Positions 1 through 11,000 of a stretch of 64,000 nucleotides of DNA are shown one piece after another; positions within the stretch are counted from its first letter, which is position 1; each line of letters begins with the position of its first letter. The position numbers were made by a program, and so were the translations under genes. Below the pieces are notes generated by a model, which was given only the letters and a program-made list of their open reading frames with translations, ran no database searches and was not told the DNA's origin. Source of the DNA: Heterostelium multicystogenum (taxonomy: Eukaryota; Evosea; Eumycetozoa; Acytosteliales; Acytosteliaceae); the NCBI GenBank assembly GCA_003667245.1, contig RCNN01000032.1, positions 1 through 64,000 of the forward strand, in the 5' to 3' direction.

Positions 1-1411
1 ATATAGTTTTATATGAACTAATACTACTACTATTGCTATTACTGATGTAGGATGCAATGTTTTGTTTTCTTTGTTTGAATAAAATGAAATTTAGTCTCAA
101 CTAACACTTTGTTTGGCATATAAAAGTGGGTGTGTTGGGGGGTAGTCTGACAGAGCTAATTATAGCATTATTTTAATTTTTATTAAATAGTTTGGGTTAT
201 TCTTTTTCATTTTCGTTTCGGAGAGTTCGAGAAATCTAGACAAGTCATCCTAAATTTGGCAAAGCGAGTTGAAGATCATTCATTGATCTTTCATTACTCC
301 TTACTTTAGCCACCAAAATAATTAATTGTTATTAAACATTCTTAAGAATAATGTCATGACATGATATTAATAAGAATTTATAGTTTTATCACCAACTAAA
401 TAGATATAATAGATAAAAATTGAGTTCTACTTATTTATTTGTAAGTAATAAATATTTCGATTATGATAATCATCATTATTGGAATGAATGAATGAATGAA
501 TGAAATGTATATAAAATGGTTACTCTTGCTGTTATTTCATAATATAACTATTATTTTATTGGGCGTATGGTCTTCCATAGTGAAGTGCAAAGTTCTTAAG
601 TTTGATATAGAATAAGTTGATTGTGAATAGGTAACTTCAAACTTTGATGTGGTTATTATTTGTCGAAGAGCGACCCGAAATCAATTGATACCAGAAGGGG
701 GAGGTTTGAATTTGTTGTCAATGATTTGAATAATTTTTCAAAAATTAAAAGTTTGAAAATTGTAAGAAATGGTTTGAATTGCTGTGGTTGTTTTTCCCTC
801 ACTCAAAAATTTGTGTTTTGTTTGTTTACCACGATTATTTATCTCATTACCGTTTTAATATAAACATATAATATCTTTATCTTATTTTTTATAGTCTATT
901 GTTTGTAGTGTAGTGTTGTTGCAGTAGTCTGTTGTTTTTGTTATTATTATCATTATTTATTATTATTTAATAATTATAATCATTAAATTATTTTCTCTTT
1001 ATACCCACCTACACTAACTATCTGTTATACTATCTGCTGCTGCTATGCTACACTACTGCTTCCGAGCAAAGCATCAATTAAATCACTAGTCGCACTAAAT
1101 CCTATATATATCACAAAAAACTTTAGAAATCTACTATAGTAGTTGTTTATTTATTTATTTATTTATATATTTTTAATCTTTATTTTATTAATATTGTTAT
1201 AGCTTATAATAATAGTATAGTTTATTACATAGTTTTTTTGGTTATTACGTTAGGTAGATTCGTTTTGTTTCTATTTTAATTATAATTGTAAATAAAGTAA
1301 TTAATATTTAATAATATACTTTTTGTGGAAAAACGAACAAACTTTAATAATTTAAAGAAGGAGGGTGTACATTTATTTATCATTATATTATTATTTATAT
1401 ATTTAGAAAAG
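1..1411. other. AT-rich intergenic region
   Basis: No convincing gene is visible. The stretch is AT-rich with short homopolymers and small tandem repeats. A 67-codon open frame near 660-863 starts at TTG, shows no domain and has no splice-linked partner, so I do not call it. The right end serves as the promoter and 5' leader of the kinase gene at 1412. Confidence 0.6.
483..503. repeat. (AATG)n microsatellite
   Basis: About five tandem copies of a four-base unit in noncoding DNA upstream of the kinase gene. Confidence 0.85.
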
Positions 1412-2665
1412 ATGCCAAACACAGAAGGTTCTATATATGAAGATTATGATATTACAGATATTATAGGAGAGTAGGTATAGAATTGTATATTTAGCATTTG
1501 ATTCTTCTCTAACAACTTTAACAAAAATTAGAGGTACTTTCTCATCTGTTACTTTAGCGACACATAAGAAAACAGGGAAAAGATATGCTGTAAAGGTATG
1601 TTTCATATTTAGAAATACTTGAATCATGGTACAATTAGTTAATTTCCTATTAAAATTAGATTATAGATAAAGAATGTATAAATAACCCTCAAAAGAAGAG
1701 AAATGGTAGATTGGGGAAATATCAATTCTCTCAAAATGTAAACATCCCAATATTGTTGAATTTTATGAACATTTCGAATCTGATCAGGATATATGTTTGG
1801 TCCTTGAATGGTAAGAGTTAAATAACATAACATTTGTTAATTAAATTCATATTAAATTTACTTTTTAATTCATAAATTTATTAGGATTCCAAATGGTGAT
1901 TTATTTGATAGAATAGTTAAAAAAGGAGTTTTCACAGAGGAGGAATCAAGGTTGACAATGAAGTCATTGTTTTCAGCGGTTGATTATCTCCATGATCGAT
2001 CTTTGGTACACAGAGATTTAAAGCCTGAAAATATATTATTTAATTCGGAGGACGGAGACGTAAAATTGGCAGATTTTGGACTTTCTAAATATTATGAAGA
2101 GTCTGTTGGAATGGAGTCTGCGTGTGGCACACCTGCATATAGCGCACCCGAAATCAATAACAACAAAGTCTATAGAAAAGGTGTCGATATGTGGAGTTGT
2201 GGATGTATTCTTTATTTTATTTTATTTGGAAGACCACCATTCTATCACAACGACGAATCAGAGATCTACAAGTTGGTATCAACAGGAAAGTGGTCGTTCC
2301 CATCGAATCAGGACGAATACTCTGAAGATGTAAAAGATATGATTAGAGGACTGTTGGAACACGATCCAGCAAAACGTTTAACAGCTAAGAAAGCATTGTC
2401 ACACCGTTGGATCACACAGGTTCATGCACCATCCCCACTTTTAACACCAATGACCTCACCATTGCTTGTACAATCACGAGAAATTTACAACAGCACACCC
2501 GACGTACAAAGAACACTCACACTTTCCAATGAAAACAGTGACAATGTTCCACCATCACCAAACAAATTAAGAGGATCCAATAGTTTCATCCACACCAATA
2601 CCAATCAAGAAACACGGACTACTAAGATCTTCACTCAACTCATCCATAGAAGCACACCGATTTAA
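1412..2665 (+). CDS. CAMK-like serine/threonine protein kinase
   Basis: Predicted exons are 1412-1470, 1532-1595, 1660-1810 and 1885-2665, joined by GT...AG introns of 61, 64 and 74 bp. Exon 1 plus exon 2 encode the glycine loop (GEGTFSSV) and the VAIK-type lysine (AVK). Exon 4 carries the catalytic HRDLKPEN motif, DFG, and the SAPE activation-segment end, so an active ATP-dependent kinase is expected. The layout resembles calcium/calmodulin-kinase group enzymes. The C-terminal ~90 residues are Ser/Thr/Asn/Pro-rich and unassigned. Oddity: exon 3 begins in the frame of IIDK but must move by one base near the GGGG run at 1713-1716 to read the conserved stretch SKCKHPNIVEFYEHF. The summed exon length (1055 nt) is one base short of a whole number of codons. 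I read this as a one-base deletion in the sequence, or a real break. Confidence 0.85.
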
Positions 2666-2922
2666 CGCACTTACACCACCAAGAGGTGGGCCAACGAAAC
2701 ATTGTTTTTGGGTATCAATGAGGAGAACCAAAACTGAAGTGATTTCCGAGGATGAAGAACAATTTATTTAGACTTTTTTATATAACCAACTACAGCTTTG
2801 ACAACAAACAAAGATTAAAATATATAGGGAAGAGTTTGAAATTTTTTCTTAATGATTACTATAGTTATTAAATTAAAATTACATATTTTATTTTCGAATG
2901 GAATTAGATTGTCTACACTACA

Positions 2923-4671
2923 TCAATCTAGTTGTTCATTATGATTTATATTTGTAAATCCACAAAATGTTAAGTCTTCTGACATTAATAACAAGTGGTC
3001 AGAAGAAATTCGTATTACATCTATATCATGATTCAATGATTTGATTTTCCAACGCAAAAGTGTTTTAGGTAGAGACTTGGATGCTATGCGATTGTAGGTG
3101 ATGATCTCTTTGTAGTCACTAAAGTTGTGTCCAAACTCAAGAGTTATGAGAGAGTCAGGAAAAGATCCATATTCAATTGGTTTGTTTAAAAGAACCTAGT
3201 TTTGAGTGTCTCGAGATTGGGTGGCAACACATGTTGGTTTATGGGTTGATCAAAATTATCTCCCAATATCAAGTGTCTCAAACTCATTGGAAGAACAAAC
3301 GGTAAAAGAGTTTTGTTGTAGAATTGGCCAAATTGCAGTGTTTCCAAGTATTTTGGAAGTACATTAGGCTTGATAGATTGATTAAAAGTGCCATCGAGTT
3401 TTAAAAAACTTTACCCGATTCAGGAAATATGTCTTCTGATTTCCAAAATACACGAGTTTCTGTTCAGGAATATTATTGTGTGCAGATGTTGAGGAAGCAT
3501 ATTGCGAGGTATAGGCGTTGAATAACGATAGCCAAATGTTAGTTTTTGATATGTACTGAGGAAGAGTGTCACCATTATTGAGGTTGTCCGAAAGAGTTAG
3601 ATTTTGGAGAGTATTGGGATTCTCAAAAGCAAGTATATCAAAGATTCGAGGGAGAAGTAAAGCACGTTACCGAGCTAGGAATAGAACTTGCTTCATACTT
3701 TGTGAGTTCTCCTGAAATTAAATGTTCCAATCCATTTGGTAAATATCCTACTTTGATATTGAAACTTTGAGAATGAAAATGAAAATCCAAGTATCTTAGA
3801 GTTGTAGGAAGCAATCCAGGAGTCAAGGGTATTGGAGCTTTCAGTATCAGTTTAGTCAAGTGTTTTGGTTGAGTTTCAATTGTAAATCCAATATTGGGAC
3901 AGTTACCAAGCTTTAGTGTCTCCAGGTGATAAAGGTAAGCTTCCATCATCAATCTTGCAATTGCCTTTACATGAAGCTCTCGTACAGTTTGGGGTAAAAG
4001 ACCACTAGTTATATGATTACCATAGTTTTGATCTAAAAGATATATTTTCATTGATCTAACATTGGTCAGTGATTGTAATGAGTTGATTCTAACATCTTTG
4101 TACCAAGGACTCTAATAGCTTTAAAGTTTAATTGTAATCTTAAATTCTCAACATCTTGACTATCGTTGATATATAATAATCTTTCGTTGTTGTAATCTAT
4201 AGATTGTATTGTTTCATCTCTATTATTAATATCAATTTCTTATTTTTTGTTCTGTCAAATAGATTAAAGCGATATTGTTAGTTATAATACTACCATTTGA
4301 TATTAATAACTTTAAATCATTTCCTTGTCTTTGCTTTGGTAGATATAGATCGTATGATTGCTGGCAATACTGAGCTTGTGCAAGTTGGTTTTGTCGAGAA
4401 AGATGCTGTTCATATTGTTGGCACATTGCATCTTTAAATGAGCGTAAGTAAATACGTTTTGGTGCTAGTACTTTTGGATAGAACTTAAACACAGAGAGCT
4501 TATGACGATTGAGATAGAGGGATTTACAAGTAAGCAACAAACATATTTGATCTACATTTGAATTTAATAATACAATGATTTTCTTTAATCAATCGATGAT
4601 CAAGAGATAATAAAGTAGTAGTAGATGTTTCATTCATCATTTGTAACAATAAAAATATTGGGGAAGTTCAT
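2923..4671 (-). pseudogene. FNIP-repeat protein gene, frame-disrupted
   Basis: Read on the minus strand, this encodes the typical dictyostelid FNIP arrangement. An N-terminal F-box-like segment contains VDQICLLLTCKSLYLNRHK (about 4520-4570). A middle part has IDINNRDETIQSI and LLPQTVRELHVK. FNIP repeats follow (FNQSIKPNVLPKYLETLQFG, FDQPINQHVLPPNLETLK), then a C-terminal cap ending at a TGA at 2923-2925. Reading it requires moving between frames at several points: just upstream of 4560, near 4232, near 4100, near 3640 and near 3200. The family's role is unknown, and F-box-like heads suggest SCF ubiquitin-ligase substrate adaptors. Either this is a decaying family member or the sequence carries indels. 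The start is uncertain; the ATG at 4669-4671 is a guess. Confidence 0.7.
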
Positions 4672-4682
4672 GATTCATCATT

Positions 4683-5187
4683 TTATTTTAATTTAGGGAA
4701 AGAGTTATTTGACTCGATTATAGTTATTTCTAATAACAATAATAGTGCTTCTGCTATATATGCATTTGTTATAAGTGATAGAAATATCTTGATTCTGTTT
4801 CTTTTTATGAGTGTGTTGGCCATGCTTTCGGTGACAGCAGCTTCTGGTAGCTTTTCAATCTCTTTAGTTCGTGGAATAAAGTAGAAAGAAGTCGAGTACT
4901 CGCTCAATGGAATGGCTGGTTGCACCAATAGTGATAGGAAACAGAGCGTCTCTATGATTCTGATAGAGGTAGATTGAATAGATAACCGATAATTCAAAGA
5001 TAATTGTACCAATTTTCTGAACATTTCCATACTTCTCGATGCCACCAGCCTTTGGTTGTATGAGCGATGGCTTCTTCGCCCACTTCCTATCAACCAAGAG
5101 TATCTCGTACAGCTTGCCACCAAACAGTGTCAGTGACAACGCCAAGCCCAGCGACAATGGAAAATAAGAAAGAAATGCCTTAACCAT
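4683..5187 (-). CDS. Small multi-pass membrane protein, possibly TMEM205/DUF4149-like
   Basis: The ATG at 5187 opens a frame with hydrophobic segments at LGLALSLTLFGG, IGTIIFELSVIYSIYLY, LFPITIGATSHS and LDFFLLYSTSFYF. The continuation beyond about 4880 (FIPRTKEIEKLPEAAVTE, then IFLSLITNAYIAEALLLLLE) lies in another frame, so one base step near 4865-4890 is needed to give about 165 residues with four membrane spans. The PRT motif after the third span and the acidic/basic segment that follows resemble the TMEM205/DUF4149 pattern, but this is pattern matching only. It lies head-on with the FNIP gene downstream; their ends are about 12 bp apart. No function is claimed. Confidence 0.5.
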
Positions 5188-5729
5188 TGATTGATAAAAT
5201 ACACTTCAATTAAATATAATTAATTCTAATTTATTTGATTGGGTGGTTCTTAATAATTATGTTGTACAATACTCCCCAATTTCGACGACAACCCAACTTA
5301 GATAGGTTATAAATTAAATTTTGACTTAACTTTTTAGAATTTTTAATCTTTATTAATAAAGTTGCATTTTATTAATTATAATTTATTTTATTATTATTAA
5401 TAAAATACACCACATTACACACACACATCTGAATTGTATTTTAGATTAATTAGGGAGATGTGGGGGTGTTGTTGATACGATAATAAATCTGTCATGTTTA
5501 TTGTACAACTTTAAACCAAAAAGTTAACTAAAGTTTGGTTGAATGAATTTATAATATTGGAATTATAATAAATTAATAAACTAGTGTCAGATAAAGAAAG
5601 GTATCTGGTGAAAAGAAAGATTAATAATAGGATAGGTTGCAACTCAAGCAAACCTTATCAAATCTAAAGTGAACATTATTATTACTATTATTATTAATAA
5701 AGATATATAAAACCAAAAGCAAAGAACCA
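5188..5729. other. Divergent intergenic region
   Basis: AT-rich spacer between two divergently transcribed genes, with no coding signal. It is the likely location of both promoters. Confidence 0.6.
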
Positions 5730-7108
5730 ATGTCTTTAGCTACTTCGCCTTTATTGTCTTGCTCTGGGTCGACGACACCACCGAACACCAAAAACATGTT
5801 ATCTCTGCCCCATATCATTTTAAAAAACATTATCAATAGTATTGAGGATAACACTGATAGAATTTGCTTTGTCTTGACGTGCAAGGCACTCTTTACGAAA
5901 CCGTGACAAGTATCTGATATTCTCTGTCGACACTGCCAATGTATAATCACTCCAAGGAGTACTACCACCAACACAAATACTGTCTACACTCATTCTCTGA
6001 ACAGATTATACAATCTCTAAATCTTAGTACGCCCAATTCTTCGTCTCTACTCTCCATGACTCTATCACAAAATGAGCCACCAACCAACTTTATTGTCAAC
6101 TCTCTTGATCCAAGTAAGCATTCAGTTTTGATTTTTATTAAATGAAATGAATCATTGTCGTTGCTAACCAATATCAAATTCAATAGACACAGGAAAAATA
6201 CCTAATATTCCAAAGGATGTTATGAATCTGACATTTGGGAATAAGTTTAATTATTTGATTCCCCCTGGTACCTTGCCAGAGTCAGTTGTATCACTACAGT
6301 TTGGATTTGCCTATAACTACGACATCACCTTGAATATGCTTCCTGACAGTATTACCAATCTTACATTTGGTTGGTATTTGATGCTAATATCGCACCCTTA
6401 AGTCTTCCTTCAAAGCTAAAGACTCTTACATTCGGCTTCCACTTTGACAAAGTGCTTGAGCAAGATGTTCTTCACAAGGACTACAAAAACTGGTACTAGG
6501 AAACATGCTACAACCAACCACTCTCCCCCATGTTTTACCAGATAGTATAACACATCTAGAGCTATCGGACCACTATGATAAGCCATTGGACCTGGCGTGC
6601 TGCCTCAAAACCTGGAGTACCTCAAGTTTGGCAATTCATTTAATCAACCTCTGGTGCCAGGCTCCCTTCCTGGTAAACTGATACACCTGCTACTTGGACG
6701 TAACTTTAACCAACCAATTGAATATAACGTACTTCCAAAATCACTGATACATCTCGAGTTTGGGAACTTATTCAATCAAGCACTGAAACCCAATGTTTTG
6801 CCTCATGGGTTGAAAACACTGAAATTCAACGAGACTACATTATAAAGTTCCCAGAGAAATCAATTCCAGATTCGGTCAGACACATCACACTTGGCCGAAA
6901 GTACATCAAACTACATCCATTCTACACGATTCCTTCAAGTGCCATAATCAAGATACACGAAAGCTCCATTGAAATCCACAAATACTATGAGCCCTATATC
7001 TTAGCATTGTCTGGCTGTTTCGATGGTGGATTCATGACAACATCCGATCTTAAACGTTTACTTTTACATGGAAACCAAATAAAATATATGTTATGTGATA
7101 ATGATTGA
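5730..7108 (+). pseudogene. FNIP-repeat protein gene, frame-disrupted
   Basis: Starts at the ATG at 5730 with an F-box-like head (SLPHIILKNIINSI, then NTDRICFVLTCKALF). After frame steps near 5895 and 5938 it reads NRDKYLIFSVDTANV and YNHSKEYYHQHKY. A GT...AG intron lies at about 6114-6185. It is followed by FNIP repeats, such as FNYLIPPGTLPESVVSLQFG, FNQPLVPGSLPGKLIHLLLG and FNQPIEYNVLPKSLIHLEFG. The C-terminal cap ends at TGA 7106-7108. Further frame steps are needed near 6370, 6480, 6590 and 6835. It is a paralogue of the minus-strand FNIP gene to its left; the two are divergent and separated by the small membrane-protein gene. As there, the many breaks mean either a pseudogene or an error-rich sequence. 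Confidence 0.7.
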
Positions 7109-7292
7109 TATTTTTAAGAGTAATCAATTCACACAACAAAATCAAAAGGAATTTCCACTACATATTTTTAAACTAGTCTCTTTTTTTTGAATTCAAAAGT
7201 AAAGATCTAACATTCAAAAACTTTTAATTAAACAATAAGTAAACTAGAAGATCTTTTATCTTTTATTTTCATATCTTTATACAATATAGACC

Positions 7293-7788
7293 ATGCCAAA
7301 GCTAAAGACAAAGAGAAAGAAGTACCCAGAAGGATGGGAAGATATTGAACCAAAATTAGAAGAATTCCAACAACAAATGAGAGAGGGTAAGATCTTTAAT
7401 GACTTTATTATTCATCGTTTTATTAACTATTGATTTATTTGTAGCTGAAAATGAACCACATGAGGGCAAAAGAACAGCAGAGCTTTTATGGCCAATATTT
7501 AAAATACATCATCAAAGATCGAGATATATATACGAGTTATTCTATAAGAAAGATGAAATAAGTCGAGAGTTGTATGAATTCTGTTTGAACGAAGGATATG
7601 CTGATAAGAACCTTATTGCAAAGTGGAAGAAGAGTGGTTATGAAAGACTATGTTGTTTACGTTGCATTCAATTGAAAGATCATAATCATTCAACATGTAT
7701 ATGTCGTGTACCAAAAGATAAATTAGAAGAAGGAAAAATCATTCAATGTGTACATTGTGGATGTAAAGGTTGTGCAAGTGGAGACTAA
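7293..7788 (+). CDS. bud31: BUD31/G10 splicing factor homologue
   Basis: Two exons, 7293-7386 and 7445-7788, flank a 58-bp GT...AG intron and give 145 residues, the usual BUD31 length. The N-terminus [20 protein letters not shown] and the C-terminal cysteine cluster ([29 protein letters not shown]) are diagnostic. BUD31 is a core spliceosomal protein of the NTC-associated set, found in activated spliceosomes. The zinc-cluster cysteines are all present and the frame is intact. It is transcribed on the plus strand with only about 180 bp separating it from the FNIP gene upstream. Confidence 0.96.
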
Positions 7789-8074
7789 TAAACAACAACT
7801 TGTATTATTCAAACATTAGAAGAAAGAATAGAATCGAAATGAAGATCTTGATAAGATTACTACAAATTCATTAATAATAGTTGATTAGCAATTGCTTGAT
7901 TGTTTAGTAGTTAAATAAATATTATTAAATTTTATTTATGTATATGTATTTATACACTTTGATATGATGTTGAATGTTATATTACAACTGAGATTGATTG
8001 ATTGATTGATTGACTGATTCATTGATGGATTGCTGTTGTATTTGATTGTTGGTTGTAATTTAGTAAATGATTGA

Positions 8075-11000
8075 TTATCTAGTTTCTGAACGCATCACTG
8101 AATTCAATGATGTTGTGCTACTTTTCATTGAACCTTCTCTTTGGAACGATTCCTTAGAAGGTGTTACGTATGCCATTTTGGTTGTGTTTGTGGTCTGCTT
8201 AATGCCTCCTAGATGTCCTTGGTTGTAGGAGTAGAGAATACTCATGACCGGTATGATTTCAGTGACGATAAGTCCAACGAAACTGAATACGATGTTGGAT
8301 GGGTTGGCAGCGACCAAGATCAATACAAATACGCAATGCAAGATGAAACCAATGGAGCAAGCATGAGTGACAATAAAGATACGTTTCTGTTGGGCGGAGG
8401 CTGTACTTTCGGCATTGACACTCTTTTTGAATTTCATCATAAGGTAGATTGAACCACCAAGATAGACAAAGGCAGTACCAATGATCAAGGAAATGATTGC
8501 CTGTACCACAGCATAGAAGATTGATACGATTCTCTGAGGAGTGGTGTTCGATTGTTCGACGAAAAGACGCGAACCGCAGTCATTGGAGTACTTGCGCTCT
8601 GAGAAGTTGAATACTAAGACAATGATGATAAAAAGTACGTAGAGGATGATGTTGATGACACCGATGATGGTTGAGAACTTCGAGAGCACATTTTTGCTCA
8701 GCTTTGAACGTACAATAACGTACCAGAGGACGACAATGATTGAAAAAGAAGTGAAATAAATAAAGGTTGGAAGCACTACGAGAATATAGTCGGCAACACT
8801 CGACTGTGAGAGCTTTCCACTTGGCAGAATGAAGAAGTAGATTGCTCTGATCGTGATGAATACTGTTACTGTTGTGATCAAAAGATGTACCAATTTGAGT
8901 TGCTCTATGCCGCAGAATCGACGGTACATAACGAGAGCCATTTGAACGAAGCCCCAAAGAGAGTTGAAGGCAAAGATGGCACCGAGAGTATAGATCATAG
9001 CAGTGGCTGAACGATCAAAGATCTCTTTTTGGACATTCTCCCAGTCGGAAACACGGATAATTGGGAGATAGGAGTTGTATGGAGTTGAGAAGTTGGCGCA
9101 GATCATAACTGGTGAGCCAGGCTCACGAACAACTGTGATCTCTGCATCCAGAGGAACAAGCAAGCTAGAGTCATTGGCACTTTCAGTGGCAAAGTCGTAG
9201 TATTGGAACTGAGATGTAAGTTCACCAGCTTGAAGACAAACTCCATAGTTGTTGACACCTGTTGCCTGTACTTTTGATACCGTCGTTCAATAGTGAACCA
9301 ATGAGACCACCATGTGAGTTGTAAATTGCATAGTTGTCAGGTTTCTTGTATGACACAAAGTCAGAGCTGAGCGAAGTTTGTGTTGTAGCTTTGAAGAGTT
9401 GCTTGCTAATCTGTGAAACGATTACACTGTTACATGAGCTTGGCACTGAATCGGGATTGAAATTGAGCTGACCAAGAGAGAATTTGAAGATGGAGGAATC
9501 TAGTGCACAAGCCTGTGTTGTACCGAGAAGAATAGCTGATGAGGTGAAGCATTGCGATCCACCTGGTCCAGAAACAACTACATGCAATAGAGCCAAGTGT
9601 CTCTTGTAGACGCTCCATTCTACACATAGCTGAGGAACGTAGTAAGTCGACGACATGTCCAAAGTAAGCATTGGACATTGCTTTAGAGAAACCTTGAATA
9701 TCAAATGCGGGCTCCCATTTAGTTATATATTTAGGCTCTGCGCTTTTCCAGCTGACAGGAGCCAACACTCCAGGTAGCCAACGTCCAGGTGTCCAAGTGA
9801 ACATGTTGGTCCACTCGTGATTGTTGTTGCAAGAAGAACACTGATCTTTTGTCATCTCATTGAAACGATGCTGATTTTGAGCACTAAACTGCGCCTCATC
9901 AGCAATTCTGCAACCAAAGTGTGATTCACATGAGGTTTTGTTGTAGGACTGTTCCCACCAAGTGTAGTTGGCACCAAGTTTCTGGCAGTCAGTCTTGGTA
10001 TATGCTTTTGGGAAAATGGAGTAGCATCCTTTAGGAGAATCATGTTCGCCTTCGTAGCTGCAGGTAGGGATATTGTTTTCACTGAAGTAAGCAAAATGTC
10101 CGTGGACGCATTTACCCAAGCTCGGTGGATAGTTGGCTACGTTTTCAGGCGAAAAGAAGTATTCATCTGAGCATGATCCACCTCTAGATTCGCACTGTTG
10201 CTTGTTGGCACAACCTATATCTTGTACTTTACAAATGTCATTTCCACGCAGCTGGTAATAGCACTCTGAAATAGCGGTACCAGCACAGTTCATCCACTTG
10301 TATTTGGTGCCGGTGCATTGTGCCTGAGTGAAATTGTTGTAACAGTATCCTAGCTGGGAGTTCCAAACGGCAAATGGCACATTTGCGGTGGTACAGCTGG
10401 CCTGATTAATACTAGGGGCAATGCATACTTTGGTTGGACCGGCGCATTGCTTTCCACAAGTTCCAGTACATTTTCCGAGGGCGGCACATTCGGTAGCGGT
10501 TTTGTTGATTACATATTCACCATTTGGAAGCAAACATACCGTCTTGTTTGTACAGGTGAGCTCACTTGGATACTGGCTAATATAGTGGCAGAATGTTTCG
10601 TTATTCGTGCAGTGTCCACAGAAGTTGGTTTTCTGTGCGCAATCTGCCAGACATTGGGGGTCGTCGTTCAGACACCTGATCCAAGGACACAAAGAATTTT
10701 CGAGGCACAACTCTGGCGAGTATTTATTGGTTTGCCAACGGTAACCTCCAAAGTAACCGTCATAGCAGACGTCGTGCACAATCTCACAAGTTTGGTCAAT
10801 GCATGATGGTGGTGGATAGCAGTGTGAGACATTGGCTGGCGACTCGTATGAGTAACGTGTACGATAAAAGTTTCCGGTGTGATATACACAGTCCTCTTTC
10901 AAAAACGAGTTGTAAAGATCCTGTGCTGTATTCCATTGTCTTTGATTCTTGAGGAAGTAGATGGTTGCAGACGAACTAGAGTTGATAACACATTCAATGT

